Assembly: GCA_019915015.1 (NCBI GenBank)
Contig: JAHBBC010000003.1
Location: 1,488,001 to 1,552,000, forward strand
Direction: 5' to 3'
Length of the DNA stretch: 64,000 nt
DNA from: Auriscalpium vulgare
Taxonomy: Eukaryota > Basidiomycota > Agaricomycetes > Russulales > Auriscalpiaceae
A model generated the notes under the pieces. That model saw only the letters and a program-made list of their open reading frames with translations, did not search any database and was not told the DNA's origin. Both the position numbers and the translations under genes were made by a program. The first letter of the stretch is position 1; each line of letters starts with the position of its first letter. Below, piece after piece: positions 10,521 through 20,413 of the stretch.

Positions 10521-11092
10521 CTACACTGGCGGCTTGCTGACCCCGGCGCGCACGCGGTAGTACACCGTGCTCGAGTCCTCGGCCGCGATCGCCAAGTACA
10601 CCTCCCCCGCCCCCAGCTCCGCCATTGCCCCCTCCAGCCTGTCGCACAGCCCGTCAGCACCAGTTCCACGCCCCGGACCCGTCCACTCACCACCCCACGC
10701 ACAGCATCTCCGCAAGAGAACATGGCACCACACAGCACACCCCGTCCTGCTCGAAACTCCTCAGGTCAGACGACTCGTCCCATGGCGCAATCTTACCGCC
10801 GCCTTCTTCTGCCCCCGGAACCCGCACCGTTGGCTCGACGGAAGGTCCACCACCTCCAGGTTGCTCCACTGCTGCGCTGCACCGGCCATTAGAGTGCCGT
10901 GCATCCTGTCGCCGGCCCCGAGTCCATACCTAGTAGCAAATCATTGTATGTCTGGTACACCGCCCCTGCCGAGCGAGGGTACTTGGGTATCAACGCGGAC
11001 AGTGCCGCGTACTGAGCGATTGCAAGTGTCAGATCTTCTCGCCGAAGTGTACCGCGCAAGCTCACCGTTGTGTGTTGTTCCATGGAGGTCAT
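10521..11092 (-). CDS. SEN15: tRNA-splicing endonuclease subunit Sen15
   Basis: complement(join(10521..10638,10691..10746,10797..10876,10930..11011,11066..11092)), 120 residues from five small exons, all in phase. Read together they give the Sen15 pattern: YAALSALIPKYPRSAG, VYQTYNDLLLAQQWSNLEVV, VVPCSLAEML and the C-terminal strand GAGEVYLAIAAEDSSTVYYR ending SKPPV. Sen15 is a non-catalytic structural subunit that pairs with Sen34 in the nuclear or mitochondrial-surface endonuclease which removes introns from pre-tRNA. A second ATG at 11083 is an alternative start. The length fits small fungal Sen15 proteins. Confidence 0.9.
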
Positions 11093-11529
11093 CGAGCGAC
11101 ATGCGGCGCGGGTTATTACCCGGCAGAGTCCGGCGTTGACTCGGGGGCCCACACAGGCCAGGATGTCGGGCACACTCCCCTACACCCATCTCAAACGTCC
11201 GCCAGCTACCGAGCGACAGCTTTACAGGAACATCAACGTACACTCTCGTACACTCGCCAGACAAGGAGCACACGAATCACGGTCGTGAGCGCGTGACTCT
11301 GAGCTGCATCTATAGATACCCGGGCACATCGGGCGCTCGGGCTTTTCGACACACCTCGTAAGATTTTGACAGTTGGGCGACAATTGTTCTATGTTCTGCC
11401 TGAGTGAGTTGCAGACGAGTTATTGAATATGTCAAGTGATTCACATTCGCGGAACATAATCCTGAATTATCGTACAACTGATCGTAAACTGCTACAATAC
11501 TTCATACCAGCCAGTGCTCGCCAACTCCC
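11093..11529. other. Intergenic, no gene recognised
   Basis: It holds the promoter of the Sen15 gene and the 3' flank of the hydrophilin gene. No coding signal or RNA gene was seen. Confidence 0.5.
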
Positions 11530-12290
11530 TTAGAGTTCACCGCGCTGTTGATCAAGTCAGAGTGCGAAAGACGACATACACGTTGTTTAACTCACCTTGC
11601 GCTCCGCGCCCATCTGAGCCTTGCCCTGATTCCCTTGCATTTTACCGCTCATCATCTCAGCAGTACCTGCGTACACAACATCAGAGTTATTCGCGCTCGA
11701 CAAATGCATGTCAACTCACCCTTGACCTTGTCCATCATCGACGGCTTGTGGGTACCCGTGTTGCCAGCGGCATTACTGTCGTAGTCGTCGTTGCCGCGTC
11801 CTGACGTTTGACCAGTGCCGAAATTGTCGCCAGTCATATCCTGCTGGCGGCCCATGCCGGAAGTCTGGTTGTAATCGTCGTCGTCATTAAAGCCCTGGCC
11901 CTGCTGGCCACCACCGGTGCGCCCAGCGCCGGGGAGGTTGTTGCCCGAGCTGAACTGATTGCCCGAGTCATCGAAGTCCTGGCCACCGCGACGAGACTGC
12001 TGCGTGAAGTCGTCACCGCCACCCATGCCGCCGCGGCGGGACTGCTGCGAGAAGTCGTCGCCACCGCCCATGCTACCGCCCATACCACCTGCATCCGAAG
12101 AGTCAGGAGAATACAGCAGCCACCCGGCACATGACGTACCTTGGCCTGACATCTGGGTGTCGTCGAAAGTGTTGTTCTGCTGCTGCCCGCCCATTGGCTG
12201 CTGTCCGCCCATCTGGTTCTGATCGAAGGCCTGGTTCTGGTTGAATCCCTGGTCCTGCTGGCCGAACTCTGAACCGGTGTTGGTGTTCAT
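11530..12290 (-). CDS. Gly/Gln/Asn-rich hydrophilin-like protein
   Basis: complement(join(11530..11544,11596..11666,11720..12088,12140..12290)), 201 residues. The N-terminal two-thirds is low-complexity and hydrophilic (FGQQDQGFNQNQAFDQNQ, then repeated MGGGDDF.QQSRRGG units). The C-terminus is a short amphipathic conserved block, HKPSMMDKVKGTAEMMSGK, then GNQGKAQMGAERKRGEL. This pattern resembles abundant small fungal proteins with a CsbD/LEA-like C-terminal helix linked to desiccation or stress tolerance. The function is not established from sequence alone. The last exon is only 15 nt; an alternative last acceptor eight codons away would change the final residues. Confidence 0.72.
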
Positions 12291-13169
12291 GATTGTGGAA
12301 GAAAGTTGTGGTAGTGATCGATGATGAGGGGGGAGACTGGTTAATGGGGTGGAGGCGGGCAAAGCCGTTCAATTTATGGCTTTGAGCACGATGACGCAGG
12401 GCATACATTCTCCAGAGAACAGGGTGCTCTCCTGGATGACGAGGGGCTGACGTCGCCGTGAGGTGGAGCCATCTGCCTCCGCAGCTCCTAGGTGCGCTCC
12501 ACGTCCATGCAACGCCAAGCGCTCGCCGTTGCGAGCGACCGTGTCTGAACTCCTCAAGGGTGTTTGCATGTTGCTCTCGGAACCTCTCCTCGAGGGCGCC
12601 CCGGCGAGACTGGGAAGTAGAAAGCCAGTGGTTTAGACCGCAGTTTATGCAGTGGGTCATGCGCATGTGACAATTGTCCATGAGAAAGAACCTACTAATA
12701 GCCGATACATTGATTTACCATCACTCGGCTCGTCAGATAGTAGGTGGTCACCAAGGGCTGGAAGGGGCTAGATGGCTATTGCAGTAATGCACCCATACGA
12801 TCTGGACAGACAACTTCGTCACATCGCATCTTACGCCAAGAGACTCCTCTGAAGCTGAGACAGGAAGTTGCGTTGCCTGTCGGCATTGGAGACCACTAAG
12901 CAAATGTTGTCCGAGAGAGTCGCTGACGCAGAGAAGCTAAGACAGGAAGCTGCGTTTAGAGAGGATGCAGACCGCTAGATAGTCGATGAAGCAAGCGAAG
13001 ACGGCGGCCACCCGGCACCGTGGCGGCAAACCCTAACCTCCATATGGGGTTTGTAGATATGTCTACTACTATTACTAGGCTGGGCCCGTCGCTCTACTGC
13101 TTGAATCTCTTCTTCCTAGGTGTGTGGTCGCTTCCTGCATGTTCACCGTCGCTCACTGATGCGATCAGT
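12291..13169. other. Divergent intergenic region with a short imperfect direct repeat
   Basis: No gene was recognised between the hydrophilin start (-) and the F-box start (+). An imperfect ~24-nt direct repeat (GAAGCT.AGACAGGAAG.TGCG) occurs at 12851-12874 and 12933-12956, 82 nt apart. Confidence 0.5.
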
Positions 13170-14147
13170 ATGCTGGATATCTGCCCCCCTGAAATATTGC
13201 ACCACATATTCACGTACGCTTGCACAGACAGCGGTTCGACGGCACGCGCTCTCTCTGTCACGTCCAAATACCTCGCCGATTCCGCCGCACCATTCTTGTA
13301 CCGTACTGTGTCTCTCTCTGGCATCACCGACATACAGCACGCCCTCCGATGTCTCTCTGCGCTACCAGAACCTCACAGGCGCGTCGAACACCTCATGCTG
13401 GTCGACCGCCATGTCCCGAAGAACAGCGCACATAGGGCCGAGCTCGAGCCCTCCGCACTCAGCGACAACCGCATCGAGACGTTGGAGGAGATGGTAGTCA
13501 TCCACACGCTGCTCATTCTCCTGGCGCCCACCCTCCGCACGCTCACATGCCTCATCTACAACATGGTCGTCGGCGGCCTCCTCGATCGCCTCCTCGGAAC
13601 GCCCTTCCCGTCCCTCTCCGACCTCACGCTATGTCTCTCCGACCAGCGCTTCTACGTCCCCTTGCCGCCTGTGGCCGCGCTGGACATGCCCCGCCTCGAG
13701 CGCTTCCACTTCGCGAGCAGCCGCTACTTCAGCAGTTGCGCAGCGCCCCTCGTCGCGATCTTCGCCGCCCAATCCACGCGCCTCTCGCACGTTCGCCTGT
13801 CGAACGTCCGCCTCATGCCGGGCTGCGCCGCCATCCTGAGCCGCATGCTGGGCCGCCTGCCCCTGCGCGATCAGTATGGCTGGTTGCCGCCCTCATCCCA
13901 ACTGGACGACGTCCAGAACCTGCCCTACCACGTCAGGCGGCTGTCTGTCCAACTAGACATCGAGGAGGAGGCGCCGGCTGCCTTTCTGGAACGGGAGCTG
14001 CTGAAGAAGATGGCAACCATGGATTACAGAGACAGCTTCATCCTGCTGCCCAGTGCCCCGAAGCGGACGTACTGGCAGTGGAAGGAGGACTGGAAGGCTA
14101 TATCCCAGGGGAATCTTAGTGTGTGGGAAGCGATAAAGACACCATGA
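13170..14147 (+). CDS. F-box protein
   Basis: Single exon, 325 residues. The N-terminus MLDICPPEILHHIFTYACTD, followed by SVTSKYLADSAAPFLYRTVS, matches an F-box (LPxEhhxxIhxh, then Ch.ha..W/Y). The rest is Leu-rich with helix-strand alternation typical of Agaricomycete F-box/LRR-like proteins. It probably acts as an SCF ubiquitin-ligase adaptor with an unknown substrate. The frame is open upstream to 13020 without a convincing start; I chose the ATG immediately before the F-box as in other members. Basidiomycetes carry very many such genes, so no specific role can be given. Confidence 0.8.
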   Translation: MLDICPPEILHHIFTYACTDSGSTARALSVTSKYLADSAAPFLYRTVSLSGITDIQHALRCLSALPEPHRRVEHLMLVDRHVPKNSAHRAELEPSALSDNRIETLEEMVVIHTLLILLAPTLRTLTCLIYNMVVGGLLDRLLGTPFPSLSDLTLCLSDQRFYVPLPPVAALDMPRLERFHFASSRYFSSCAAPLVAIFAAQSTRLSHVRLSNVRLMPGCAAILSRMLGRLPLRDQYGWLPPSSQLDDVQNLPYHVRRLSVQLDIEEEAPAAFLERELLKKMATMDYRDSFILLPSAPKRTYWQWKEDWKAISQGNLSVWEAIKTP

Positions 14148-14320
14148 CAGGGTAAGTTCTCCTGCACGTTCTCAATCTCTTTTGGCAAGCTAACAGACGT
14201 TTGTCGTAGACGACATAGCGATACACAGATAAGGTGCACACAAGAAGGAGCGAGCGCGGAAAACGCCGTACGTGTCCAAGCATCTGACCTCTGGCTTACG
14301 CTCAACGTAACACAGCGCTT

Positions 14321-15567
14321 TTACTTCTTCGCAATCTTCTTGGGCGGTTCCTCCCCACTCGGAGTCTCAACTTGGTTTCGGCGGCTGATTGTCCGTCAAT
14401 ATCTTCACAACAATGGATGGACTAGAAGCGCACCGGGTCCGCTTCGGCTTAAATTCCTGTGCGTACGTCTTGAAGAACTCTGTAGGGAGGGTTGCCGACT
14501 TCTCGCCAGTGATTGCGCCGTATGCGATAGTCGAGACATAGTTCGTCTTGCCCTCGCGTACAAGCGCATAATACTCTAGAAGGAAGTTCTTCTCGTATTC
14601 TGATATCTCAGCGGGCTTCAAAATCTTGAGGGCTTCGTCGCTGCAGAACACATTCAGCCGCTGTCATCGCCAAGGACGTCTAACTCACTTCGAGATGGCC
14701 TTGAACTTGATCTCCGCCCCAAGAGCCTGGCTGGCAGCCGCAGCCAACTCCTCGCCACTTGTCATCCTACCTTTCCCGGTTAGTCGACTGCGGGAGTAGA
14801 CAGCGAACACACTTACATCGCGCCCGTCAGAACGATCAACTGCCCGCGATGCTTGTCGCTCAGCCCATGCGGGCCTTCCTCCGTCAGCACATGCGCCGCA
14901 ACGTGGGCCACATCGCCGAGCGCGACGGGTGCGAACTTGTGCGCGGATCCGATGGGCAGCGGCAGCGTCCCCGTGGTCTTCGCCTGCTCGGTGTAGAGCA
15001 ACAAGTTTTCTGCGTAGAACCCAGCACTGTCGCTCTCCATCGTCAGTATGTGGTTCATTGGAATCCATCACGAAACACGGCTCACCGGATTACGCAGGGC
15101 GAATGTCCTGCCTCCGTTGAGGTGTCTCCCTTGTTCTTGAGAACCATGGCCTCGATGTCTATGAACTCGCGGAGGTGCGGCTGCTTGCCAGGCTCCGCGT
15201 ACTCGCACCCAGCCGCGCTGAGCAGCACGACGTTGCGCACGCCTGCCTCGCGGACCGCGTCCACCATCTCCTGCGTCAACGCCATCTTGTCCTCAGACGC
15301 AGGCGGGATGACGAAGATCGTGTCGACCTCTCCCTCCTTGAGGAGGCTCGCGAGCGCCGACGCGTCGCCCGGCACATGCTCGACGACGGTCACCTGCGGG
15401 AAGCCAGGCTCCATCTGCGTGTCCAAGTCCGCGAGCTTCGACGTGTCCTGCGCGAGCAGCACCAGCGATGCGAGCTTAGACCCGAAGCGCTCGTCGGTGA
15501 GCAGGAGCTCTGCCACGAGGTGGCCGGTCTGGCCGTCCGCGGACGTGATGCATAGGTTGCGGGACAT
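14321..15567 (-). CDS. NmrA-like NAD(P)-binding protein
   Basis: complement(join(14321..14384,14434..14640,14689..14766,14817..15026,15086..15567)), 346 residues. The start MSRNLCITSADGQTGHLVAE carries a GxxGxxG-like dinucleotide loop (here ADGQTG). It is followed by VFVIPPASEDK-type strands, AGVRNVVLLSAAGCEY, the NmrA-type AGFYAENLLLY segment and GDVAHVAAHVL. The fold is an atypical short-chain dehydrogenase (NmrA/HSCARG group), which acts as a redox sensor or reductase. It lies upstream of and on the same strand as the P450 gene's 3' end (245 bp), so the two may be co-regulated, but this is inference. The last exon adds a Lys-rich tail (PPKKIAKK). Confidence 0.85.
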
Positions 15568-15811
15568 GGTGGGTGGAGGATATGATAGGATTGAAGACGA
15601 CGAGGCTGGACGGGGACGGGCTAAATAAGTGGGAGTCTCGTGGCGTCGCTGATATCATGGGTACGTAGTCGACGTAGATCATCGGGGATAAATATGGCGA
15701 TCCCGCTCAGATGCGTCATGTCCAGGTCGGCTGAGCGAGCCTTGGCCCCACGAGCTACATGTAGTATCTCATTAGCCTCAGCCACGATTACATTTGCAAG
15801 TGCACTGCTGA

Positions 15812-18000
15812 CTAGGCCGACGAGGCGTCCGACAACATCTCCTCCACATGCGGGTGTCTGGGCACGATGGTGCATCGGAATGGTACAGGGGAACTGACGG
15901 GCTGGTCAGTCAAAACTTCAGGCAAGGCAGTGTACAGTACCTCAGTTGTGGGCCCTGGTGCTCATCCTTGACCGGAATATCCTTGCCATCCTGATCCTTC
16001 GCTTTGTCCACGTAAAACAAGCTCAGTACAGATGCGACGATGATGAAGATGGACGAGTCGACCAAATGCCGACCAGGGCAGATCCTGCGCCGGTCCAATG
16101 CTCAGCAATCGGACGACCGCAGCTGTCAGATGACCGGCACGTACCTTTTCCCAAACCCAAAGGCAGCCGCGAGCGTCGGATCGTCTTTGACCTGACCGTC
16201 TTTCGTCAAGAAGCGTTCGGGTTTAAATGCTTCAGGGTCGGGGTAAGCCACAGGGTCATGCAATAATGCCCTGTGTGCAATTATGAGTTTGAGATGTAGC
16301 TTGAGAAGAAAGGGATAGTGACCAGGCGTTTCCGATTACAATTGCACCTGGACAAGGACATCAGCTGCAAGGGCGGTCAAAGACATCATTAAATTACCTT
16401 TGGGGATAAAATACCCTTCATAGACGTCGTCTTCTGTCGCCGCGTGAGGTAAGGCTGAGCATTGAAGCTATTCAGCATGCAGGAAGCCCATCAAAAGCAT
16501 GGGAGTAAATACCGATCGGCGTCACCATCCGCCATCGCAGCAGTTCTTTGCAGAGCGCGTCGATGTATGGCAGGCGTGGGCGATCGTCGAAGTCAGAAAG
16601 CCTCTGGCCCCCGGTCACGGCGTCAATCTCCGCGTGCGCGCGGGCTTGGACGTTGGGGTAGAGGATGAGCGCGAGGATGAACGACGAGAGCGCGGAAACA
16701 GACTCGGAGACAGTCAGTCAGACAACATAAACCTGAGTATATATCCTCACTGTGTCAGATCCACCTCGTTACCAGTTGAAGATCAGTGTCTGCTGCACAT
16801 GGAAAGGTCGGGAGACAGCTCACCGGCATATAGGGACGCCAGTGCTGTTGCTACGTCGCGTTCCTTCGTCACTTCAGCATCTGCTTGCTGGTTTTCCAGT
16901 AGTGTGTCCAATGCCAGTGATGGCTGAGCGGATCCCGACTCCTGCGACAGCGTGTTCAGCGCCTCTACCTTTCGTTCCTGCTAGATGAACGACGCACCAT
17001 GGCTTCTTTGACCCAGTTGAAGGGGTTAGTGATCACTTGCTCAGCCAAATTGCGTCCGTAGACGGCAAGCTGCTTGAAAGCCATCCCAGGCAGCCACCCC
17101 GGGAGATGCCTCACTGGAGGAAGCGATGAGTACACGAAGTATGCCGGTGACCAACACAACACGTCTTACAGAACGGAAGGTCGTTGACAAGCAAGCTGCC
17201 TGGTAGGACGACTGCCGTTACCATGTCGCTAAGCTCCCTCGCCTGGGAAAGAAACATATCTCCCCGATCCTTTACGTCGTATCCGTATCCCACAGATAAA
17301 AGCATAGCTCCTTGCAAACTACACAAAGGTGAGACCGCGTACTGGGACAAAGGGAACCTCACGTACTGCTCAATGTGCTCCCTGTATTTATCAGGTGTCA
17401 AGAGCAATTGTCGTAGGAAGGCGTGAGTCTTCGCCTTTTGCATGGGTCGGAACTGGACAGCAACATTGGGACGAAGGCTACGATCCAGCGTTTTCCGTCC
17501 AGTGCGCCACAGGTCATTAAACCCTGCCAAAGGGATGGCCCAGTCCAGTCCCATCCTAGTGTGTCGGCTGAAGGTCAATGGGAAGAGCAGACGGAGGAAC
17601 ATATGTTAGAGCGTACATGTCGAAGAACGGCAGGACCGGCCGGTCCGAGTATTTAGCGCCTCGTTTCTCGAGAAGATCCCTGATCGCCTTCTGCGAGTTC
17701 AACACAACCACGACTTGACCAAGAATCTGTAATGAGATGATGCCGCCTGCCTGAGGTCAGCAAACCACTCGTTCAGCCAACAGATAGTGAGGATCTACCA
17801 TATGTCTTCTCCCAACCAGCGTAAACAACCCACGAGTTCTCCTTTGGCAGGTCGAACAAGTTGCCAACAATGGGGAGCGGCTTCGGACCAGGAGGATACG
17901 AGAGGCCGCGCCGCCGCTGTCGTTGACGGACGGAACGGAAAAGATACAGGGCAGCCGCTGCAGCGAAGGCGATGAGAGCAGCAGACAGCGACAGCGACAT
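15812..18000 (-). CDS. Cytochrome P450 (OrdA-like, microsomal)
   Basis: complement(join(15812..15893,15941..16084,16145..16270,16323..16347,16398..16454,16513..16702,16751..16764,16824..16941,16998..17113,17170..17318,17367..17555,17617..17746,17799..18000)); 13 exons, 513 residues, all in phase. An N-terminal membrane anchor (LSLSAALIAFAAAAALYLF) precedes PPGPKPLPIVGN. The I-helix is AGGSDTS, ExxR is KELLRW, PERF is FKPERF, and the heme loop is FGFGKRICPGRH with the Cys ligand. The C-terminus is VPFRCTIVPRHPHVEE. All hallmark residues are present, so it should be an active ER monooxygenase using cytochrome P450 reductase. Substrate is unknown. Exon 7 is only 14 nt, and the exon-10 donor (GTCACT) is weak. 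Confidence 0.92.
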
Positions 18001-18414
18001 TTTAACAAGGAGCGACCAGGCGCCGTGAGGGTTGCATTACCCGGCTTTATCAGTGCCAGCTGTAGGCGTATTACGCCATCTTCTCCGACAGCGTCAATCA
18101 GAGTCGGGTAGCCCTAGGCTTGCCAAATCCCGACGACGGCGCATGTTGATACATACCAGTACTCGCTTCCCAGTCGCACCTCGAGCCTCGATATAGGTGT
18201 CAGCTCTACGCAGTAGGAGAGCCAAGACCACTTGCCTTGCATGCGCACTGATGCATGGACAGGACAGCTTGCAGGGAATTTGAGCGACGGGCGGTAATGT
18301 AATTGTTATCACAAGCTCGATGAGAAATACACACGTGTGACCGGTTCATGGGCAAGTGATATTATGATAATAAGTGAATGCAAGAAACAACGGATTGGAC
18401 AGACTGGTAGAATC
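18001..18414. other. Intergenic between P450 promoter and SNF5 3' end
   Basis: Promoter region of the P450 gene (-) and 3' flank of the SNF5 gene (-). No coding signal was seen. Confidence 0.5.
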
Positions 18415-20233
18415 CTACCGCCTCCGCATTCTCGTAGAGCTCTGAAACTTCGACGTCTCTCTCCGAAGTCGCCTGTGACACAACAGTCAGTGCACGTACA
18501 AAAGGAGCCAATCGACGAGACACACCTGCTGGCCCGCTCGCGCTCTACCTCCCTTCTCTCCACCTCCTCTTGGGTCAAAAGCTCCCACCTCGTCTTGAAC
18601 TCCTCAGCCTCTGCCCAGTCTCTCCAAACGCTCCGAAGAACCTGTGGACCTCGCCCCTGCTTAGGAGCTCGCCCCCAGCCCAGCCCCAAGCCAGTTTTGT
18701 CTTTCATCAGGCTTAACCCACTCTTGTCTCTTGGCGCATTGATGTCTTCCGTGCTTGCGACCTCCCCATGCCCGCCAATCACACCCCACTCAATCGAATC
18801 TTTTTTGTGCTTCATGAGCTCCTCGTGGATGGCATGGGCTATGAGCGGCGACGCTTCCCCAGACAAGCCGAGGTCCAGACACACTTGATGTGAGAATGCT
18901 TCTGGCGTCAGGGTGGATCGGAGATCCCATTCAATGTGATCCACGAGATGGTAGTTGTCGACTTGCACGTCAATCTACACGATAGGTAAGCCAGCGTCCA
19001 AGAAGAGAAAAACGAGCACGCACGCTGAGAACAACTCGGCACTCTGGCACATCGTCTCCTTCCTCCGCGGTGCCATCCACAGCTAGCTCCATCCCACCGA
19101 CACCCTCCTGGTCCTCCAATTGCGCGCGTATCTGTGCTGCAACAGTCTCAACCCATGGACTTGCGGGAAGCTCGAGGTCCGCGCAGAATGTACGCGCGAA
19201 TTGCTCTGGCGTAATAAGCATTTCTCGCAGGTTCCACACGAAGCAGTCGCGGATTCGATGTGTGTCGGTTTCAAGCTCGACGCGAATCGGGACCAGCAGC
19301 GATGGCCGCTCGGCCTGCGCTTCCAAGCGTTCCTCCGGGCTAGCAGCTCTCAGTCAACCATAATTACAAACTCGGAAAAAAAGACGCACAAGTCCTCGTG
19401 CTTCGTGAGCCCGACCGCTCGCGCCGCGATGAATCTGCTCGGCGGGACCATGCCCAGGTAGCTCTGATCGATGTCCCTGTCGCTGTCCTTCCGTTGAATC
19501 ACAGGCGTCCCGGACCCGCCTGCCAAACCCGAATACGTGCCCACCGGACGACCGCTGCGCGAAGCTCGGACCGCGCTGCGCGTGCCGCCGCTCGCCACAA
19601 AATCAGATCCATCAGAGTCGATTTCTCCCGCGTCGGGGATATCGTCGCCAGACCCAGGGTCCACGTAGCTGACGACACCGCCGCGGCGCGGCCGCGCAGC
19701 GGTGTTGTTTGCGGCGGCGACGGGCGCGGCCCCGCTCAGGATCGGCTGCACGAGGAGGGTTGCGCCTGTCCGGAGACGCGAGGCATACGATGACTGCAGC
19801 GCCTGAGGAGTAGGGGCGAGAGGTGCGCGAGGCGGGTTCGTGCGCGTTTCTAACCCGCGTTGGGAAGATGGGAGAGGCGGAGGGGGTTGGTATGCGAGAG
19901 CGGAGTGGTGGGCGGGAGACGGGGCTGCAGGGGTATGCGCCAAGTTGCTACCTTTTACAGGTCGACTCCGGCGTGAACTTGTGCGGGGAGGTGGAGTCGC
20001 AGTAGCAGACCAGTTTTGTATGTTCTTCTGGTACGCTGTGGTCTGCTGTGAATGTCCATCCTGGGCTCGGGGCAGCAGCACGTACTCGCTGTGCGCTGCG
20101 GTGTGGGAGCAGCATAAGACTGGTATTGTGCGCCGCTGGCCGCATGCGATAGCTGGCTGATGGTTTGCCGCAGCTGGTTGTCGGACATGTTGGTGAATTT
20201 GAGGGTCATGTTCGAACCCGAGCCTGAGGCCAT
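18415..20233 (-). CDS. SNF5/SMARCB1 chromatin-remodelling subunit
   Basis: complement(join(18415..18472,18526..18974,19024..19348,19390..20035,20086..20233)), 541 residues. A disordered Pro/Arg-rich N-terminus with a glycine/serine region precedes YLGMVPPSRFIAARAVGLTK and the two tandem SNF5 repeats: LVPIRVELETDTHRIRDCFV, then WNLREMLITPEQFA and FCADLELP; and IDVQVDNYHLVDHIEWDLRS, then LTPEAF and CLDLGLS. This is the conserved core subunit of SWI/SNF and RSC remodelling complexes in the nucleus. Which complex (Snf5 or Sfh1) cannot be decided from sequence alone. It ends in a basic Arg-rich tail. It shares a 180-bp divergent promoter with the Pol X gene. Confidence 0.92.
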
Positions 20234-20413
20234 TTTCGATGCTGCGCGGTCCGCCTAGTTGATGCGCGCTGTTGACGAGTTGAAAGAGAAAGCGATGAAA
20301 GCGTGAAAAGGCCGAGCTCGAAGGCGTCGAGTGGAACAGGCGCGTAGGCGACGGATGGCGGCGGGAAGCAAGACGCGTTGACGCGTCTCTCTTTCGGTCA
20401 CCGCCACGGTGCC
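20234..20413. promoter_or_regulatory. Short divergent promoter, SNF5 / Pol X
   Basis: Only 180 bp separate the two ATGs on opposite strands, so the core promoter elements must lie here. No TATA box is obvious. It contains CG-rich ACGCG motifs near 20369-20385. Confidence 0.55.

Noticed and set aside
13547..14119. Arg/Pro-rich ORF overlapping the F-box gene.
   Set aside because: It is a shadow frame of the GC-rich F-box coding exon.
16940..17000. Apparent frameshift in the P450 after NPFNWVKEAM.
   Set aside because: A 56-nt GT-AG intron (16942-16997) with a CTGAAC branch site removes the out-of-frame segment and restores the conserved ESGSAQPSLAL continuation.
20036..20085. Apparent frame change near the N-terminus of SNF5.
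   Set aside because: A 50-nt intron with a GTACGT donor and CCACAG acceptor resolves it, and the total coding length is then in frame.
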